DNA of 64,000 nt, taken from assembly GCA_047495785.1 (NCBI GenBank), contig JBLDXI010000030.1, positions 1,426,001 to 1,490,000 of the forward strand, given 5' to 3'. Source of the stretch: Lepidodermella squamata (taxonomy: Eukaryota > Gastrotricha). Numbering within the stretch: position 1 is the stretch's first letter; every line of letters begins with the position of its first letter. Below the pieces are notes generated by a model. That model was not told the DNA's origin and searched no databases. It saw nothing but the letters and a program-made list of their open reading frames with translations. This document shows, one piece after another, positions 28,893 through 39,995 of this stretch. Position numbers and translations under genes: made by a program.

Positions 28893-31218
28893 ATGGAAAC
28901 ATCGGTAATTGTTTTCCACACTTGGCACATTATCAAGCTATGGCTCATTATCAATCTTGCAAAATATTCACAATCATCAGGTTTGATTACTTACAGTAAT
29001 TCTTATTCAGAAAGTTAGGCTCAATTCCGGGCCCATCGTAGTTCCGTCCGGCGCGCGCGCGTCGGTTGCGCAATTGGAGGGTAAAAGTGGACTTGCGCAA
29101 AACGCTAAGTCGAAATTTTGATGAATTTCTACGTCGCGTGCGCTGATGTCAAAGGGCTATTTTTGAATATCTCGGCGGTTTTTATACCAAAAATAATTCA
29201 AATAATTTTCTATCGATTGAAAATGGTTTCTCGCGCGAAAAACTAAAATAAAGAAGGTTTCCGCGCGTCTTTACTTTTGAGAAGCGAGTGCGCCCGCTCA
29301 TAAACTGGCGCGCAAAATCTAAGGTGCGCGTAAAACTTTTTTAGTTTAATTTTTTCGCGCGAGAACCCCATATTCAATCGATAGAGAATTGTCTGAATTA
29401 TTTTTTGGAATTGTCTGAATTAAAAACCGCCGAGATATTCAAAAGTAGCATTTTGACATCAGCGCACGCGGTATTAAATATGTTAAAAATCGATGAAACT
29501 GATGCGCGTGAGCCAAGTTCTGATTTTTAACGAATTATTTACCGCGCGCGAAGAGGATAAAGGATTACTTTCAAATTTCACGTCGGTTTTTTTACCAAAA
29601 AATAATTCAGACAATTCTCTATCGATTGAATATGGGGTTCTCGCGCGAAAAAATTAAACTAAAAAAGTTTTACGCGCACCTTAGATTTTGCGCGCCAGTT
29701 TATGAGCAGGCGCACTCGCTTCTCAATACTTGAGATACACGTAAAAATTATTATTTTCTTTAATTTTATCACGCTAGAAGCATATATCATTTGATAGAGA
29801 ATTGCCTCCTCTTCATTTTGGAGTAAAAACCGCCCAAAAAATCTAAACTAGTCTTTTGACATTAGCGCGCGCGGCTCTGGATTTGATGAAAATTTCGACT
29901 TAGCGTTTTGCGCAAGTCCACTTTTACCCTCCAATTGCGCAACCGACGCGCGCGCGCCGGACGGAACTACGATGGGCCCGGAATTGAGCGGAAGTTAGTA
30001 TAATGCTTTTGCTCGTATAATGCTGTATTTTTTAGAAATGGTTTCTGGCGATTGGGAAGTTATGCAAAATACCAGATGCATTGGCGGTGAGAAGATAAAA
30101 AAGCCAGCTCATAGCATTTTATCATGCTCAGATTGGTGTCTGGCGAATCCTGACTGCACGGGCTTCAACGTTAACAAATACGACGCGAGATGTGTCGCAA
30201 GATCTCATTGCGAGATAATCATGAGTGGCGACGCAACTTTCTATCGGAAACGGACAAGGAAAATAGAAGCAAAGAAAATCATTGGTCAGTTCGAATCTTT
30301 TCATCAAACCTCAAAATCAGAATAACGGAATCACTACATTAACATCCAATTTTTTAATTTAATTAATTAATTAATTTTTAATTTATTTTGTAATATAAAT
30401 TTACAATTACCTATTGAAAAAATTGTTTTTTTAAGAAACCTTTGAGAATCAAAATCTTTGATTTCAGAAGTTGTTGGGTTTTTCGACTAAATTCTCTTTT
30501 TTGTATTGCCATATATTACGTTTAGATGTGAATTTGTTCGACAAACCGGAGTATGATGAGTACTATTTATTTCTCGATCCCGAGCAAACAACAGCCAGAA
30601 CGAGGCGAACAACAACCACAACACCCGAGCCCTTCTCTACTTCCTCCCCACTTTGGGACGTTCAGGAAGGCAAGAAATGCAAGGGCGGTGCTCGGCTAGG
30701 CTTCATCAGCCTTAACAACGGCATATGCGCAGCACTTTGCATGAAAATCGAAGACTGTACCGGGTTCAACGTTGAAAAGGACGGATTTTGCACGGCTAGG
30801 AGTCGGTGTTCGATTGCCGACAGTGAGACAACGATTTTCTTCCGAAAACGAGAAGGCTCACCTCCAGCGGGAGAAGCTGCGTCTGAGAAGGAAACGAAAC
30901 CAAGTCGAGGAAAGACTCATATCCCCAAGATCCTAGAATGTAAGTTCTTTCGATTTCAATTTTCCGATCTTTGACTTTGTCCCATTCGTCCCCCAAGCTA
31001 AATGGGAGGTCAATAGGAAGATGCGGTGCATTGGTGGCAGTAAGGTTGGTCCTCAATCGAATGAAGCTGGCGATTGTGCTGAGGCGTGCCTTAAGGCCAA
31101 GGATTGCGACGGCTACAATTTGAACGACAATGGACAATGCATTGCAAGGGCTAATTGCCAATTAGTTGATGACGATAGAGCAACTTTTGTAAAGAAGAAA
31201 CGCAGTGAAGCTCAATAA
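28893..31218 (+). CDS. Secreted protein with three Apple/PAN-like six-cysteine repeats
   Basis: Proposed exons 28893-28980, 30036-30284, 30526-30939 and 30998-31218 give 323 residues, all joins in phase. Exon 1 (hydrophobic, IIKLWLIINLA) is the weakest part; it was chosen because its donor phase fits exon 2 and it supplies a signal peptide. The rest is firm: three repeats of about 65 residues, each starting (W)(E/D)V....(R/K)C.GG, with CTGFNV or CDGYNL in the middle, a C.AR..C motif, and ending in (T/A)(T/F)F..K(K/R). The second is preceded by a TTTTTPEP linker. Six cysteines per repeat and this spacing recall Apple/PAN domains, which bind proteins or carbohydrates outside cells. The fold-back element at 29013-29990 would lie in intron 1. 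Confidence 0.65.
29013..29990. mobile_element. Nested fold-back (inverted-repeat) transposable element
   Basis: Outer arms of about 100 bp are nearly identical inverted copies, from CTCAATTCCGGGCCCATCG through GCGCGCGCG and TTGCGCAATTGGAGGG to AACGCTAAGTCGAAATTT, and continue imperfectly inward. Inside lies a second large palindrome: about 29283-29410 (GAAGCGAGTGCGCCCGCTCA onward) is the inverse of about 29600-29735. A third, shorter inversion pairs 29170-29250 with 29340-29440. About 978 bp in all, no open frame. AAGTTAG flanks both ends a few bases out (29003-29009 and 29993-29999) and may be a target duplication. A decayed relative is at 8715-9190. Confidence 0.8.
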
Positions 31219-31642
31219 ATGAGAAAAACTTGGATACCTATCTCACTACTGGCGGTTTTGATTCAGGATGCTTCAATGACCTGTGTGAAATGATATTTCA
31301 ACGGCACAAGAGCCATGTCTGGTAGCAATAAGTAGCGACGAATTTAAGGAAGATCTGATAAGATATGTAAAATTGTTATTCCAAATCAAATGACCAGGCT
31401 GCGATGTTCGGACTTTGCTCGTATCAGTTTCGAAACTAGGGGATTGAGGAAAATTTTACAGGTGCCACACAGCTGCCGCGTCCGACTGCGCATGTGACCT
31501 GTCGCGTTAGCCAGATTTCGGAGATCATAATATGTGTTCAGCGGTTAAAAATTCGTCATAAAATTGATGAGTTGGCAATTTTTCCACAGAATTGTTTTCA
31601 GTCATTCCAGCTGTTGTGGGCAAGTGTGTCTGATATGCTCAG

Positions 31643-32357
31643 GAGCCTGCACTTATTACCCTTATTACCACTAGAGCTCTCTGCTCTGGAGCTCTTACTG
31701 CTCTGGAGATGTGCGCTACCCCGGAAATTGAGGAAGCCGTCCAAACCCAGTAAGTGACCTTTACCCCCTGTTTCCCTCATTCATACAGCTAAGTCTCGCA
31801 GGATGGACTTCACCCCCGCCGTCGAATGCGTTGCAGCCCACGCTGGGGAACTTGTTGCCGAAATGGCTCAGGGTTAGTCAAATTATTTTTACTCGGATTG
31901 TTAGTAAGCCATGTATTTTTTCATATTATCAGCCCAAAACACTGACAACGCCGGTGTTGTCCAGGCTGTTGCTGGCGCCCTGAATGCCATTATGTTCAAC
32001 GGCTGCGACATCGACGAGGTCGTCGGTGCCCACTGCCAACTGCCTGAAGATCTCGAGAACGACGAGCAGGTCCTTGCATTCCTCGAGTGCGCTGACGCTC
32101 AGTTCGAGGATGAGCAGTTCAACGCCAATTTCCCTCAGTGCATCCCCTTCAAAGATGCTTTCCGTATTGCCGCTGCGAGGCAAATTGTGGGCGCCGCCTC
32201 GAGTCTGGCTCTTGCGAACGCTCAAATGGCGACTACGATGGCGGCTATCATGAACTCTGTCAAGACCGATACGATTCAAAACGCCGTGATGCTGAACTCG
32301 GCGGCCGTCGCCATTATGAATAGTCAAATTGCCAAGAGGCCAACGCTCGTTATTTAG
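31643..32357 (+). CDS. Small helical, probably secreted protein of unknown function (first exon uncertain)
   Basis: Three well-supported exons (31643-31749, 31802-31872, 31933-32357) give 201 in-phase codons. The product is Ala-rich and helical with spaced cysteines (EMCATPE, VECVAAHAG, NGCDIDEVVGAHCQL, FLECADAQF, FPQCIPF), followed by a long helix (AFRIAAARQIVGAASSLALA) and a hydrophobic C-terminus (TLVI). The pattern suggests a disulphide-linked helical bundle. The start is not resolved: a signal-peptide-like exon at 31219-31284 (MRKTWIPISLLAVLIQ) joins in phase, but its ATG directly abuts the stop of the previous gene, leaving no room for a 5' leader unless transcripts are processed from a common precursor. 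No family recognised. Confidence 0.6.
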
Positions 32358-32892
32358 TCCTGTCCATAGAGAACGTTCTCTATGGTCCTGTCGATGCGTT
32401 TCATCTATGAATCTAAACGCCCTGAGAGACATTTTAAGCTTCAGCATATTGGTGTTGGTTATTTTGATTAAGACACTAGAGGAATAGAACCATTGACTTA
32501 GTTTGCGATACTTATGGTACACGCTGCATTTCAGCTGAAAACTTTGCGAAATCCACGCATTAAATTTAAGCGAGGAAACTTCAAAGTCTCTCAGCCTTGT
32601 GATGATGCGCAGCTGATTAGCTAGGTTCGATTTTTGACTACTTCAACGTTGGATGCTTCAATTCACATTAAGAGTTGTCGGTGGCCATAAGACTTGGATG
32701 CGATTGAGATCCAATTAAGGTACGAGAACCTATTGCTGCTTGAAGTACTACACTGGAATTCACGGACTCAACCCTAAGCTTAACCTGAGCTTAACCAAAT
32801 GTTTCAAAAAATGAGCCATATCAAGTTTCACCAGAAAAAATGAGATAGCAATCTTACGCTCCTCTTACGAACACTTGTCACTCGGAATAAAA
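32358..32892. other. Intergenic
   Basis: No gene seen. The two copies of a 12-base inverted motif at 32367-32392 (AGAGAACGTTCTCT core) form a short hairpin just after the stop of the preceding gene. Confidence 0.35.
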
Positions 32893-35172
32893 ATGAATGC
32901 TCTCAACTTATGCATTATCATATCATGCGCTTCCCAGCTTTGCTTAGCGGAGAAGGTGCTCAAAATCGTCACATTCGCTCAGATAACTAATCCAAATGCT
33001 AACGTTAGAATGGGCGACTACTGCATCGCCTCGTACCAAATCGCCGTGAATGCTGCGAATGACGATCCGCAAATTCTCCCCGGCTACAAAATCGAACTGG
33101 AGATTTTCGACGAAGGGATCGCTGGGGCAAATACTCTCAAGTCCGTGCTAAATGCCAGCGAAATGCTTGGAGACCGAGTTGCTCCAGTGATTGTTGGTCA
33201 AATCGTCAATTGTCATGTTCTTCAGCCTGTTGTGAAGCAGTTGAGAATGATCCAGGTAACCTACGGATGCGGCGCTATTGGTTTGAGCTACCCTAGGTCC
33301 CACTACAACGCTTTGTATTCAACTGGTGGGACAATCGAGGGTGAATACTTCATGTTCCTCAAGTTTGTAGTTGCAATCGGAAAATGGCGCCAGATCGGCC
33401 TTGTATCAACAACTGCATCCCTCGACGCAGCCTTAATGAAAACAATAGTCAACCACGCAACTAACAACAACATCACCGTTGTCTCGATCATAGCAGATGA
33501 AGACTTCACCAAACTCGATTTCGCTTACGAAATGAAAGCGAGTGATGCTAGGATCTTCATTTTCGCTGGCGCTAACCCTATTTCAAAGTTAGCCGCTCGG
33601 TTTGTTTGCCAGGCTTACAAAGTTGGAATAAGAGGGCCAAATTACGCCTTCCTAATGCTTTACTCAACGCTCTACTCGGTTGATTTGAAGCCGGTCCTAG
33701 CGGCGGAATGCGACTCTATGGATATTGTCAAGGCCCAGGCAAAGATTACGCTTTTCTTCGGCTTGAACAAAAGTTTGGGTGGGCCTTTAGTTGGGAACGG
33801 AAGTCTTGGCTACGGTCCTTTAGAGTTCGAACGTCGTTTGAAGGTCGCGATGGGCAACAAAACTGCGGCGGACTACATCGCCCGAACGTTTTGCCACGAC
33901 GCAGTGATGGCGGCGATTTCGATATTGAACTCGACTGAGTACAAACTCAGAAGATCAAATCTAACTTTGAGTAGCTGGAATACGGTGCCTGATTTTGTTC
34001 AACAAGTCGTGAACACCTCTGCAACGGAACTTGATATCGTTACCCTGAGATCTGGGCGAATTTTCTATTCGAGCCGGTTGGAAGTCGAAAATCAGCCGAG
34101 TACGGTTTCGATAACTACGAGCCTGTCCGATATCAGCCATTTTTACACAATTGGCGCTTTGAACGCAAAGAATGGCTCGCTTTCCCTGTCGAATTACGTC
34201 ATCGAACCTTTCCCGAATTCCAAGGCTATGTGGACAACTGTAAGTGGTAACCCGCCTAAAGATTTGTCAAGCGTGGTTAACTTGAAAATCGACATGTCGG
34301 CAGCGTCAAGGATCAGCCTAATTATAGTCGCGGCTGCTCTCTCGGTATGTCAGCTAGCTGTGTCTGGTTTTTCAATGCTCAGACGCGTTGATACATTTTT
34401 CGATAGGACTGGCGCGACGTTCGCCACTGTCGGGTGTTTTTTACTTGACGCTGCTGTAATTAATCAAGCTCTTGAAGGCATTTCGTGCTCCGCAGTCTTT
34501 GCTCTGCCTATATTGGGTTTCACCCTGATGAACGCTACTTTTCTGTCCAGGACTATAACATTACATTCCCATATTCGTTTCAAATCGATAGCTGAAGTAA
34601 CGAGTGCCACAAGAACTAGCTTCCCGAAAAGCTCGTCGAAAAGAAGGGGAAGTCGCTACGCGCAAAAACCGAAAAAACACCGAAAGTTATCTCCAAGCCA
34701 GATTGCACGCTTCACCAGTGGCTTCGTCGCATCGACGATATTCCTTTGCGGATTTGTGCTGATTATTTGGCTTACTGTGGTCAATCCTGTGGGTTATACC
34801 GTAGTGTTGAGTGAAATACAGTTCAGCAATGAGCTGGACTCTTACTACACTACCGAGACTCTCATTTGCACCGGGGTCGATTTCAAGTCATGGATAGGAG
34901 GATTTCTCTGTTTCAACATACTGATTCTCGTCATCGGCCTATTTCTCGCGTTTGAGGTTAAATCGATTGCGAAACCTGTAGAATATCAAAAGGATATAGC
35001 TTCGTATCAGATTGCAACGCTTAATAGTCTTGCGATACTGTGCGCATCTACGCTCATTGCAGTCGGCTTTCCTTCTTGGTTCGGCAGCTTATTAGTGATA
35101 ATTATCACCGAGATCATTCACTCAACAACATCTTTTTTTATTGTATTTTCGGCTGTGCTGTTTCGAAAGTGA
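32893..35172 (+). CDS. GABA-B-like class C G-protein-coupled receptor (paralogue 1)
   Basis: A single exon of 759 residues. Start at 32893 gives a signal peptide (MNALNLCIIISCASQLCLA). Residues about 25-430 are a bilobed ligand-binding (ANF-receptor type) domain with LKIVTFAQI, GYKIELEIFDEG and VGQIVNCHVLQPVVKQ. There is no cysteine-rich domain before the membrane part, as in GABA-B receptors. Seven membrane segments follow (about 475-757), with a long basic second cytoplasmic loop (SSSKRRGSRYAQKPKKHRK). The linker WTTVSGNPPKDLSS resembles the V-W-x-G-x-x-P-x-D region of GABA-B receptors. The chain ends right after the last helix (SAVLFRK), so it lacks the C-terminal tail and coiled coil that pair GABA-B subunits. 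Ligand unknown. Confidence 0.85.
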   Translation: MNALNLCIIISCASQLCLAEKVLKIVTFAQITNPNANVRMGDYCIASYQIAVNAANDDPQILPGYKIELEIFDEGIAGANTLKSVLNASEMLGDRVAPVIVGQIVNCHVLQPVVKQLRMIQVTYGCGAIGLSYPRSHYNALYSTGGTIEGEYFMFLKFVVAIGKWRQIGLVSTTASLDAALMKTIVNHATNNNITVVSIIADEDFTKLDFAYEMKASDARIFIFAGANPISKLAARFVCQAYKVGIRGPNYAFLMLYSTLYSVDLKPVLAAECDSMDIVKAQAKITLFFGLNKSLGGPLVGNGSLGYGPLEFERRLKVAMGNKTAADYIARTFCHDAVMAAISILNSTEYKLRRSNLTLSSWNTVPDFVQQVVNTSATELDIVTLRSGRIFYSSRLEVENQPSTVSITTSLSDISHFYTIGALNAKNGSLSLSNYVIEPFPNSKAMWTTVSGNPPKDLSSVVNLKIDMSAASRISLIIVAAALSVCQLAVSGFSMLRRVDTFFDRTGATFATVGCFLLDAAVINQALEGISCSAVFALPILGFTLMNATFLSRTITLHSHIRFKSIAEVTSATRTSFPKSSSKRRGSRYAQKPKKHRKLSPSQIARFTSGFVASTIFLCGFVLIIWLTVVNPVGYTVVLSEIQFSNELDSYYTTETLICTGVDFKSWIGGFLCFNILILVIGLFLAFEVKSIAKPVEYQKDIASYQIATLNSLAILCASTLIAVGFPSWFGSLLVIIITEIIHSTTSFFIVFSAVLFRK

Positions 35173-36427
35173 CACCTGTCCCGATTAACATAGCGCAGCC
35201 TGTTTTTCCTACAAAAGTGGGATTTATTTTACGCAATTTTTTGTTAATTAAGTCGCTGTTAATTCTTAAAAATAATTTTATCTCATCAAAATAGTTATCG
35301 GAAAAATAAAATAAGAGTAACGCGACCTTGACTAGCCGTTGCCATGGTAACGGGCGACGCCGACGTAAAAATTTCTCGTGTTCGAGGTTCAACCAGCAAC
35401 CCAAGGTCTGAACTCGGGTTTTGATGCATTTTAATGCCGATTTTTCTTGGCAGCAGTCGGAGATGTGCTTATTCTACCTGCTTGTCACTTCAAACCAGGT
35501 TACTGAAGGTTCTAAAATGGAACTAACAGGTTCCAGCGATCAAGAATAACTGAAAACTGAAGGAAATGAACCCAAGTGATGTTTCATGCAAGAATTTGCT
35601 AAGGCTTCATAGAGCAAAATCGAGGCTTTTTGAGGGCAATTGAGTAAAATTGTGAAAATTTTATTGATTCGTCATGTTTAAAGGCAGTTTGAGCTAAAAA
35701 GGATCACAATAAGACGAGAGTTGCGAGATGAATTATTACGAAGCAAGGAACAATCAAGTTGGAAGTTAGATAAAGTTTGAGAAAGTTATTCCGGCGGACG
35801 TGCAGCGTAACTTGTGATGTAACAAGACGAGCGATTATACGCTCTGGTGGATTTGACAAATTGTTGGCCAGGCGACAAATCTAAGAAGCTGGCAGAATCC
35901 GATTTTCTTTCAATTTCGGCAGTTTCCGAAGGACAGCTAGGTGATATCGAGGTATCGTCGCGGATTCGCCGATCGTCTGCGATAGACTTGTTGAATTTCC
36001 AATCTTCAATCGACCAATTTTCATCTTGCAATAGGTATTCGCCAATCGAGAGGTGATTTGGTTCCTATGAACAGAAGAATATTTCCAGTTTTAATTATTT
36101 TTGAAAAAAATGAATCAAGCAAGACCCGCAAAGTTTCACAGCTCAAAAGCAAAGTTTATAATATGAAGCACAAAATTCATCAACATTCATGATCTGAATT
36201 ATGGAAAAATTCAAGATAATATCTGTAAATTCCGACACGCCATAATTAAGGTGGGCTGTTGATGAGGCTCAAGCCGAAATACGAGCTGAACTCTGGGTTA
36301 AAGAATGTGAAATCGACTAGTTTCAGCAAGGATAAAAGTGAAATCAGTGACAAATTTTGATAGAACAAAGAATAAAGACCTAGCCAAATCATCTATCATA
36401 GCATGAGCTTTCCTAACGGAAATCGTA
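35173..36427. other. Intergenic, no gene recognised
   Basis: AT-rich. AATAAA at about 35306 may serve the receptor gene upstream. Short frames at 35786-36056 show no features. Confidence 0.4.
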
Positions 36428-37395
36428 ATGTATATGTCGTATCGCAATGAGCAATTCTTCCAATTGCCGATAGAGATATCTCTAACCCCGATCTGCCCAA
36501 GATAGCTGCATAGCCTAAAGAGATATCTCTATGGCAATAAATAGTGGTTCATAGAGATATCTCATTGAGCAATAATTTTACTACGACACGTGCCGTTTAG
36601 GAGACACGCGTTTAGGTTTTTATAAGTTTTTAATACAAAAAAATTTAGAAAACATTTATCAAAGTAGTTTAAATCAGAGACCCATATTATAATGCCTAAA
36701 GCTTTATTGCCCAAAGATTTAGCGGAGAATAGCGGAGATTTAGCTGTTCATCAAAGCCTGTAGTGAAAGTGGAAAGGTTGATGGTGTTACAGCCGATCGC
36801 AAGCACAACCTGAGGCATTTGTTTTGCGTTGTTGGCGGTAAACTGAAGTACCGAGAAGCCGAACAAAAACAAGCCGAAAATTTGCATGTTCTGGTGATGG
36901 ACACCTTCTTGGAACGCGCAAAGAAGTACCACACCGAGAATAGCCACGCTGGATATAGCGCCGTAGTAGCCTTTTTTAAGCAGCGGTACTATGTTGTACC
37001 TTCAAGACCCCTGGAAGCCATGGTCTTGAAGGTACAACGTTGCGCATGTCGTAACTGGAAAGTTGGCAAGGTCCTGCAGCCTATGAAATGTGGTCCTTCC
37101 TGTTTATGCTCAAAAACTAATTTTTGCGAAAACAAGTAGTTGATGTGTTTTTCGACATCTATCGATGAGTTTGAGTAATGAAAATGAAGAAGATGTGAAT
37201 AGAATGATTTATTTTTAATATTTCGTTAATAAACGTCGACATTATGTGTTATTGCTCTAAGAGATATCTCAATCGGCAATAATTTATTGACAATTTATTA
37301 ATTTGCTCAAAGGAGGCCCCCTTTAAGCAATTGCTAATAGAGATATCTCTATCGTCAATTGGAAGAAATTGCTCATTGCGATACGACATATACAT
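36428..37395. mobile_element. 968-bp inverted-repeat element with palindromic subterminal motifs
   Basis: The ends are inverted copies of about 58 bp beginning ATGTATATGTCGTATCGCAA and running to CGATAGAGATATCTCTA (left 36428-36485, right about 37338-37395, a few mismatches). The 12-base palindrome AGAGATATCTCT or a one-base variant occurs five times: about 36471, 36521, 36554, 37260 and 37340, all in the outer 140 bp of either end. Such clustered subterminal motifs are typical transposase-binding sites of DNA transposons. The interior holds 83-107-codon frames on both strands (36696-36947 minus, 36819-37139 plus) that match nothing I know, and a perfect hairpin at 36993-37038. Confidence 0.75.
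36993..37038. repeat. Perfect 17-bp hairpin inside the inverted-repeat element
   Basis: GTTGTACCTTCAAGACC at 36993-37009 and its exact reverse complement at 37022-37038 are separated by 12 bases. Confidence 0.8.
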
Positions 37396-39531
37396 GATCC
37401 TAGAAATTTAGCTACGCTTGGCTGATTTAAGATTCGTATTAAAGTCAATATTAGCTGAGTGAAAATATAAAGAATCTCAGTCTTGAAAAACTCGAAAACG
37501 TCTTGAAAACGAAAATTGGATGATTCTGATTCCTAAATAAAAATATGAGGAATAATGTGTGGTTGCCGTATTTTTTACGAAATTAATTGACAAATAAAAT
37601 GGGGCCAACATTATAGAAAAAAGTTGGAAGCTCAATGGTTCCAAGCACCACGTAGAATGTTGGAATTGATCACGGCCGCCTACGAATACAAAAATGGCAT
37701 AACGTAAGATGGATCTTCAAGACTGAATTTTCCGAATCCTTACCAAATTAATCCAAGAAATTAAAAAAAAAAGCTGAAGTCACCTTAATTGAATTGAATT
37801 GAATTAAACTGAACGGCAAGATATTCTTAGGTATTAATTGTTAACTTATAATTAATTTTAAAAATAATAGGGAAGAGTGGAATTTTTTTCATAGTCGCAT
37901 CGCATTAAATTTCTCGATAAAAATCTAAGCGAAAAAATTACTGCTACCAGCCTACCTTTCACAAGGCAGTTTCAACTGCAAATTTGTCTCGTCTAGAAAA
38001 TGAAGTTCTCGCCAGCCTGCGACGTCTCAGTGACCACTGAAGGCTCAAATTTGACTTGGAACAGCAACTCCGTCACGGTTGAGTGATCGCGGGGTGTCTG
38101 ATAATCTCGTTTCCGGATCGAAATTTTGAAATCGAGCCGCAGGATAATATACTGAGAATTTGAGAATATGCCAACAGTCCGGACGTAGTTCGAATTAACT
38201 TTCGGTCTCGTTTCGACTCTTCGACTCGCTTCCATAAATTTAACCAGCTAGTCTCGGGTCTCAGCGGGTAGGGTTGCCTGTGATAAAATTAGAAAAAATA
38301 TTATTGTTTGAATTTATTAATTTTGCCACAGAACGAACTGTACTTAAATTATTATTTGAAGTTCGAAGCCTTCACGTCACGCCTAAATAAATCTAAGCTC
38401 CTCAGGGGCATAAAGAAAAAGCGTTTCGGAGGGGAATAATAAGCTGAAAATAACCGAAACCTTTCTTGAATAATTCAAGTAAAATCAAGAGTGAGAGATA
38501 TCATGGCTTAAATATCGACTGCTTGCGTTAAACTAAACTAAATAAATTCGCAAAGCACGCGAATAAAAAATTCCCCACCCGTTTCTCAAATTAATAAAAT
38601 AAAAAATGGATTTGAGGCATCAAATTAGGAAGCTTGCCTATTGTCAGGTCACCTGTAACAGAATCGACCGGCTTTAGCATTTCCAAATCCGCATTTCCGA
38701 TCAACAAAAAACGGCATCGGCCAATCGCTGCAGCGCTAATTTGGTCACGGATGACTGACTTCGATCCGGTGATCGCTCGATCCGACCGCGCTCCCTTCAC
38801 AGTTGAGCATTTTTCAAGCCTGAATGCTTTTGGAGATTTCGCTGAATTCAGTGTCACCGAATTGAGGTCGGTTGCTGTTGATTAGACTGTCATGTTCCTG
38901 GTTCCTGGCCATAAATGGTACAACAGGCAGCCGAGTGCAATGCCTGAATTTCCAAAATTTTCGAATTTAATTGCGAATTGTTGGCCAGCCTCTCCCCGAG
39001 TCAAACGCCGGCCATGGAAACCTCATGCCTTGATCAAGCGTATTTTATCTATAAAAAATAGCGTAAAAATTAAAAAATAATAAAATAAGAGGCGCGGTGA
39101 CATTATTAGAATTAGCATATTGAAGAAGAACGTAAAATGCCTATGAAAAATAAGCGTCAACAAATTTACTGGTGCTTCGCGTTTGAAGCTGGTATTTTTA
39201 AATATTATTTTTACGTTGTTTTTTCCTGTTACGATAGAATCAGTCTTCATTTTCGGGAATTTTTCAAATACAGTTTATGAATTTTGGAAAAGGCTCGACG
39301 GCTCTACTTCACGCCTGAATGAATCACATTTTTTAACTAATTAACGTAAAATTTAGGGAAGCTCAAGAGTGGGAGATGTCATGGGCGATATAACAACAGC
39401 TAAAAAATTCAAAAAATTGTTAAAAAATTCAAAAATTCATGTACGCTAATTGATGATTCAATGCCTGTTTCCCAATCATTGTAAGGGCAATATTCGGAAA
39501 AATAAAAAAATAGCTCACCGTCACCAGATCA
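37396..39531. other. Mostly non-coding, with two exon-like blocks on the minus strand
   Basis: A (GAATT) run lies at 37791-37805. The minus-strand frame 37993-38235 reads strand-like protein (YIILRLDFKISIRKRDYQTP, TELLFQVKFEPSVVTE) and ends at a stop, but no clean acceptor joins it upstream. The frame 38591-38885 contains DLNSVTLNSAKSPKAFRLE, resembling LQLNSVRLNQANSPQPFNRE at about 39900 on the same strand. These may be exons of one gene or remnants of duplicated exons. Confidence 0.3.
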
Positions 39532-39995
39532 CTAGCACCAAACTTGATCCATTGAAACTTGAGGCTGGGCCTGGTTCCAACCCAATGCTTCCCCAAGAAG
39601 GTAGCAGAAGAGAACAACAACAACGCCACCAACTGCGACGCTAATGTAGTAACGGCTGGCTGAATTTGATGGCAATCGCACTGACCGCGCTGCGTTCGCA
39701 GTAAAATTGCGGGAAAATAGGTCGTTTTTCAATGAGAAATTGGCGCAGTAGATACTGATGCATTTCGGGTTATCGCTGAGTTGAGTCTGATGCCGATTTG
39801 ACCGAATGAAGCTCGAGAGCTACAATGCCTTGCCGGGCAATCGAAGAGAACGATTACCGAAACAGTATTCGATTTCTACGAAATTTTCACGGTTGAATGG
39901 TTGCGGCGAATTCGCTTGATTCAGTCTTACCGAGTTGAGTTGTAATTTTTCAATTCCTGAACTTCTGGCGGCTGTGCCGGTAATCGCAGAAATTT
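39532..39995 (-). CDS. Candidate C-terminal exons of a single-pass membrane protein, unrecognised
   Basis: After an acceptor at 39996-39997, the minus strand reads ISAITGTAARSSGIEK, LQLNSVRLNQANSPQPF and YCFGNRSLRLPGKA. A single in-frame TAG follows, but it falls within a possible 48-bp GT-AG intron (39776-39823), the size usual here. Reading resumes with CISIYCANF and NAARSVRLPSNSAS, then a transmembrane segment (YYISVAVGGVVVVLFCYLLG) and a short tail ending at 39532. Beta-rich ectodomain, two close cysteines, one helix and a short tail suggest the end of a type I surface receptor. No upstream exon could be joined with confidence, and a chance open frame is possible. Confidence 0.35.

Noticed and set aside
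31929-32522. Minus-strand frame of 197 codons
   Set aside because: It mirrors the Ala-rich plus-strand exon; the plus strand has matching splice sites and cysteines in phase.
36696-36947. Minus-strand hydrophobic frame as a tetraspanin-like fragment
   Set aside because: Only general hydrophobicity; no conserved loop cysteines, and it lies within an inverted-repeat element.
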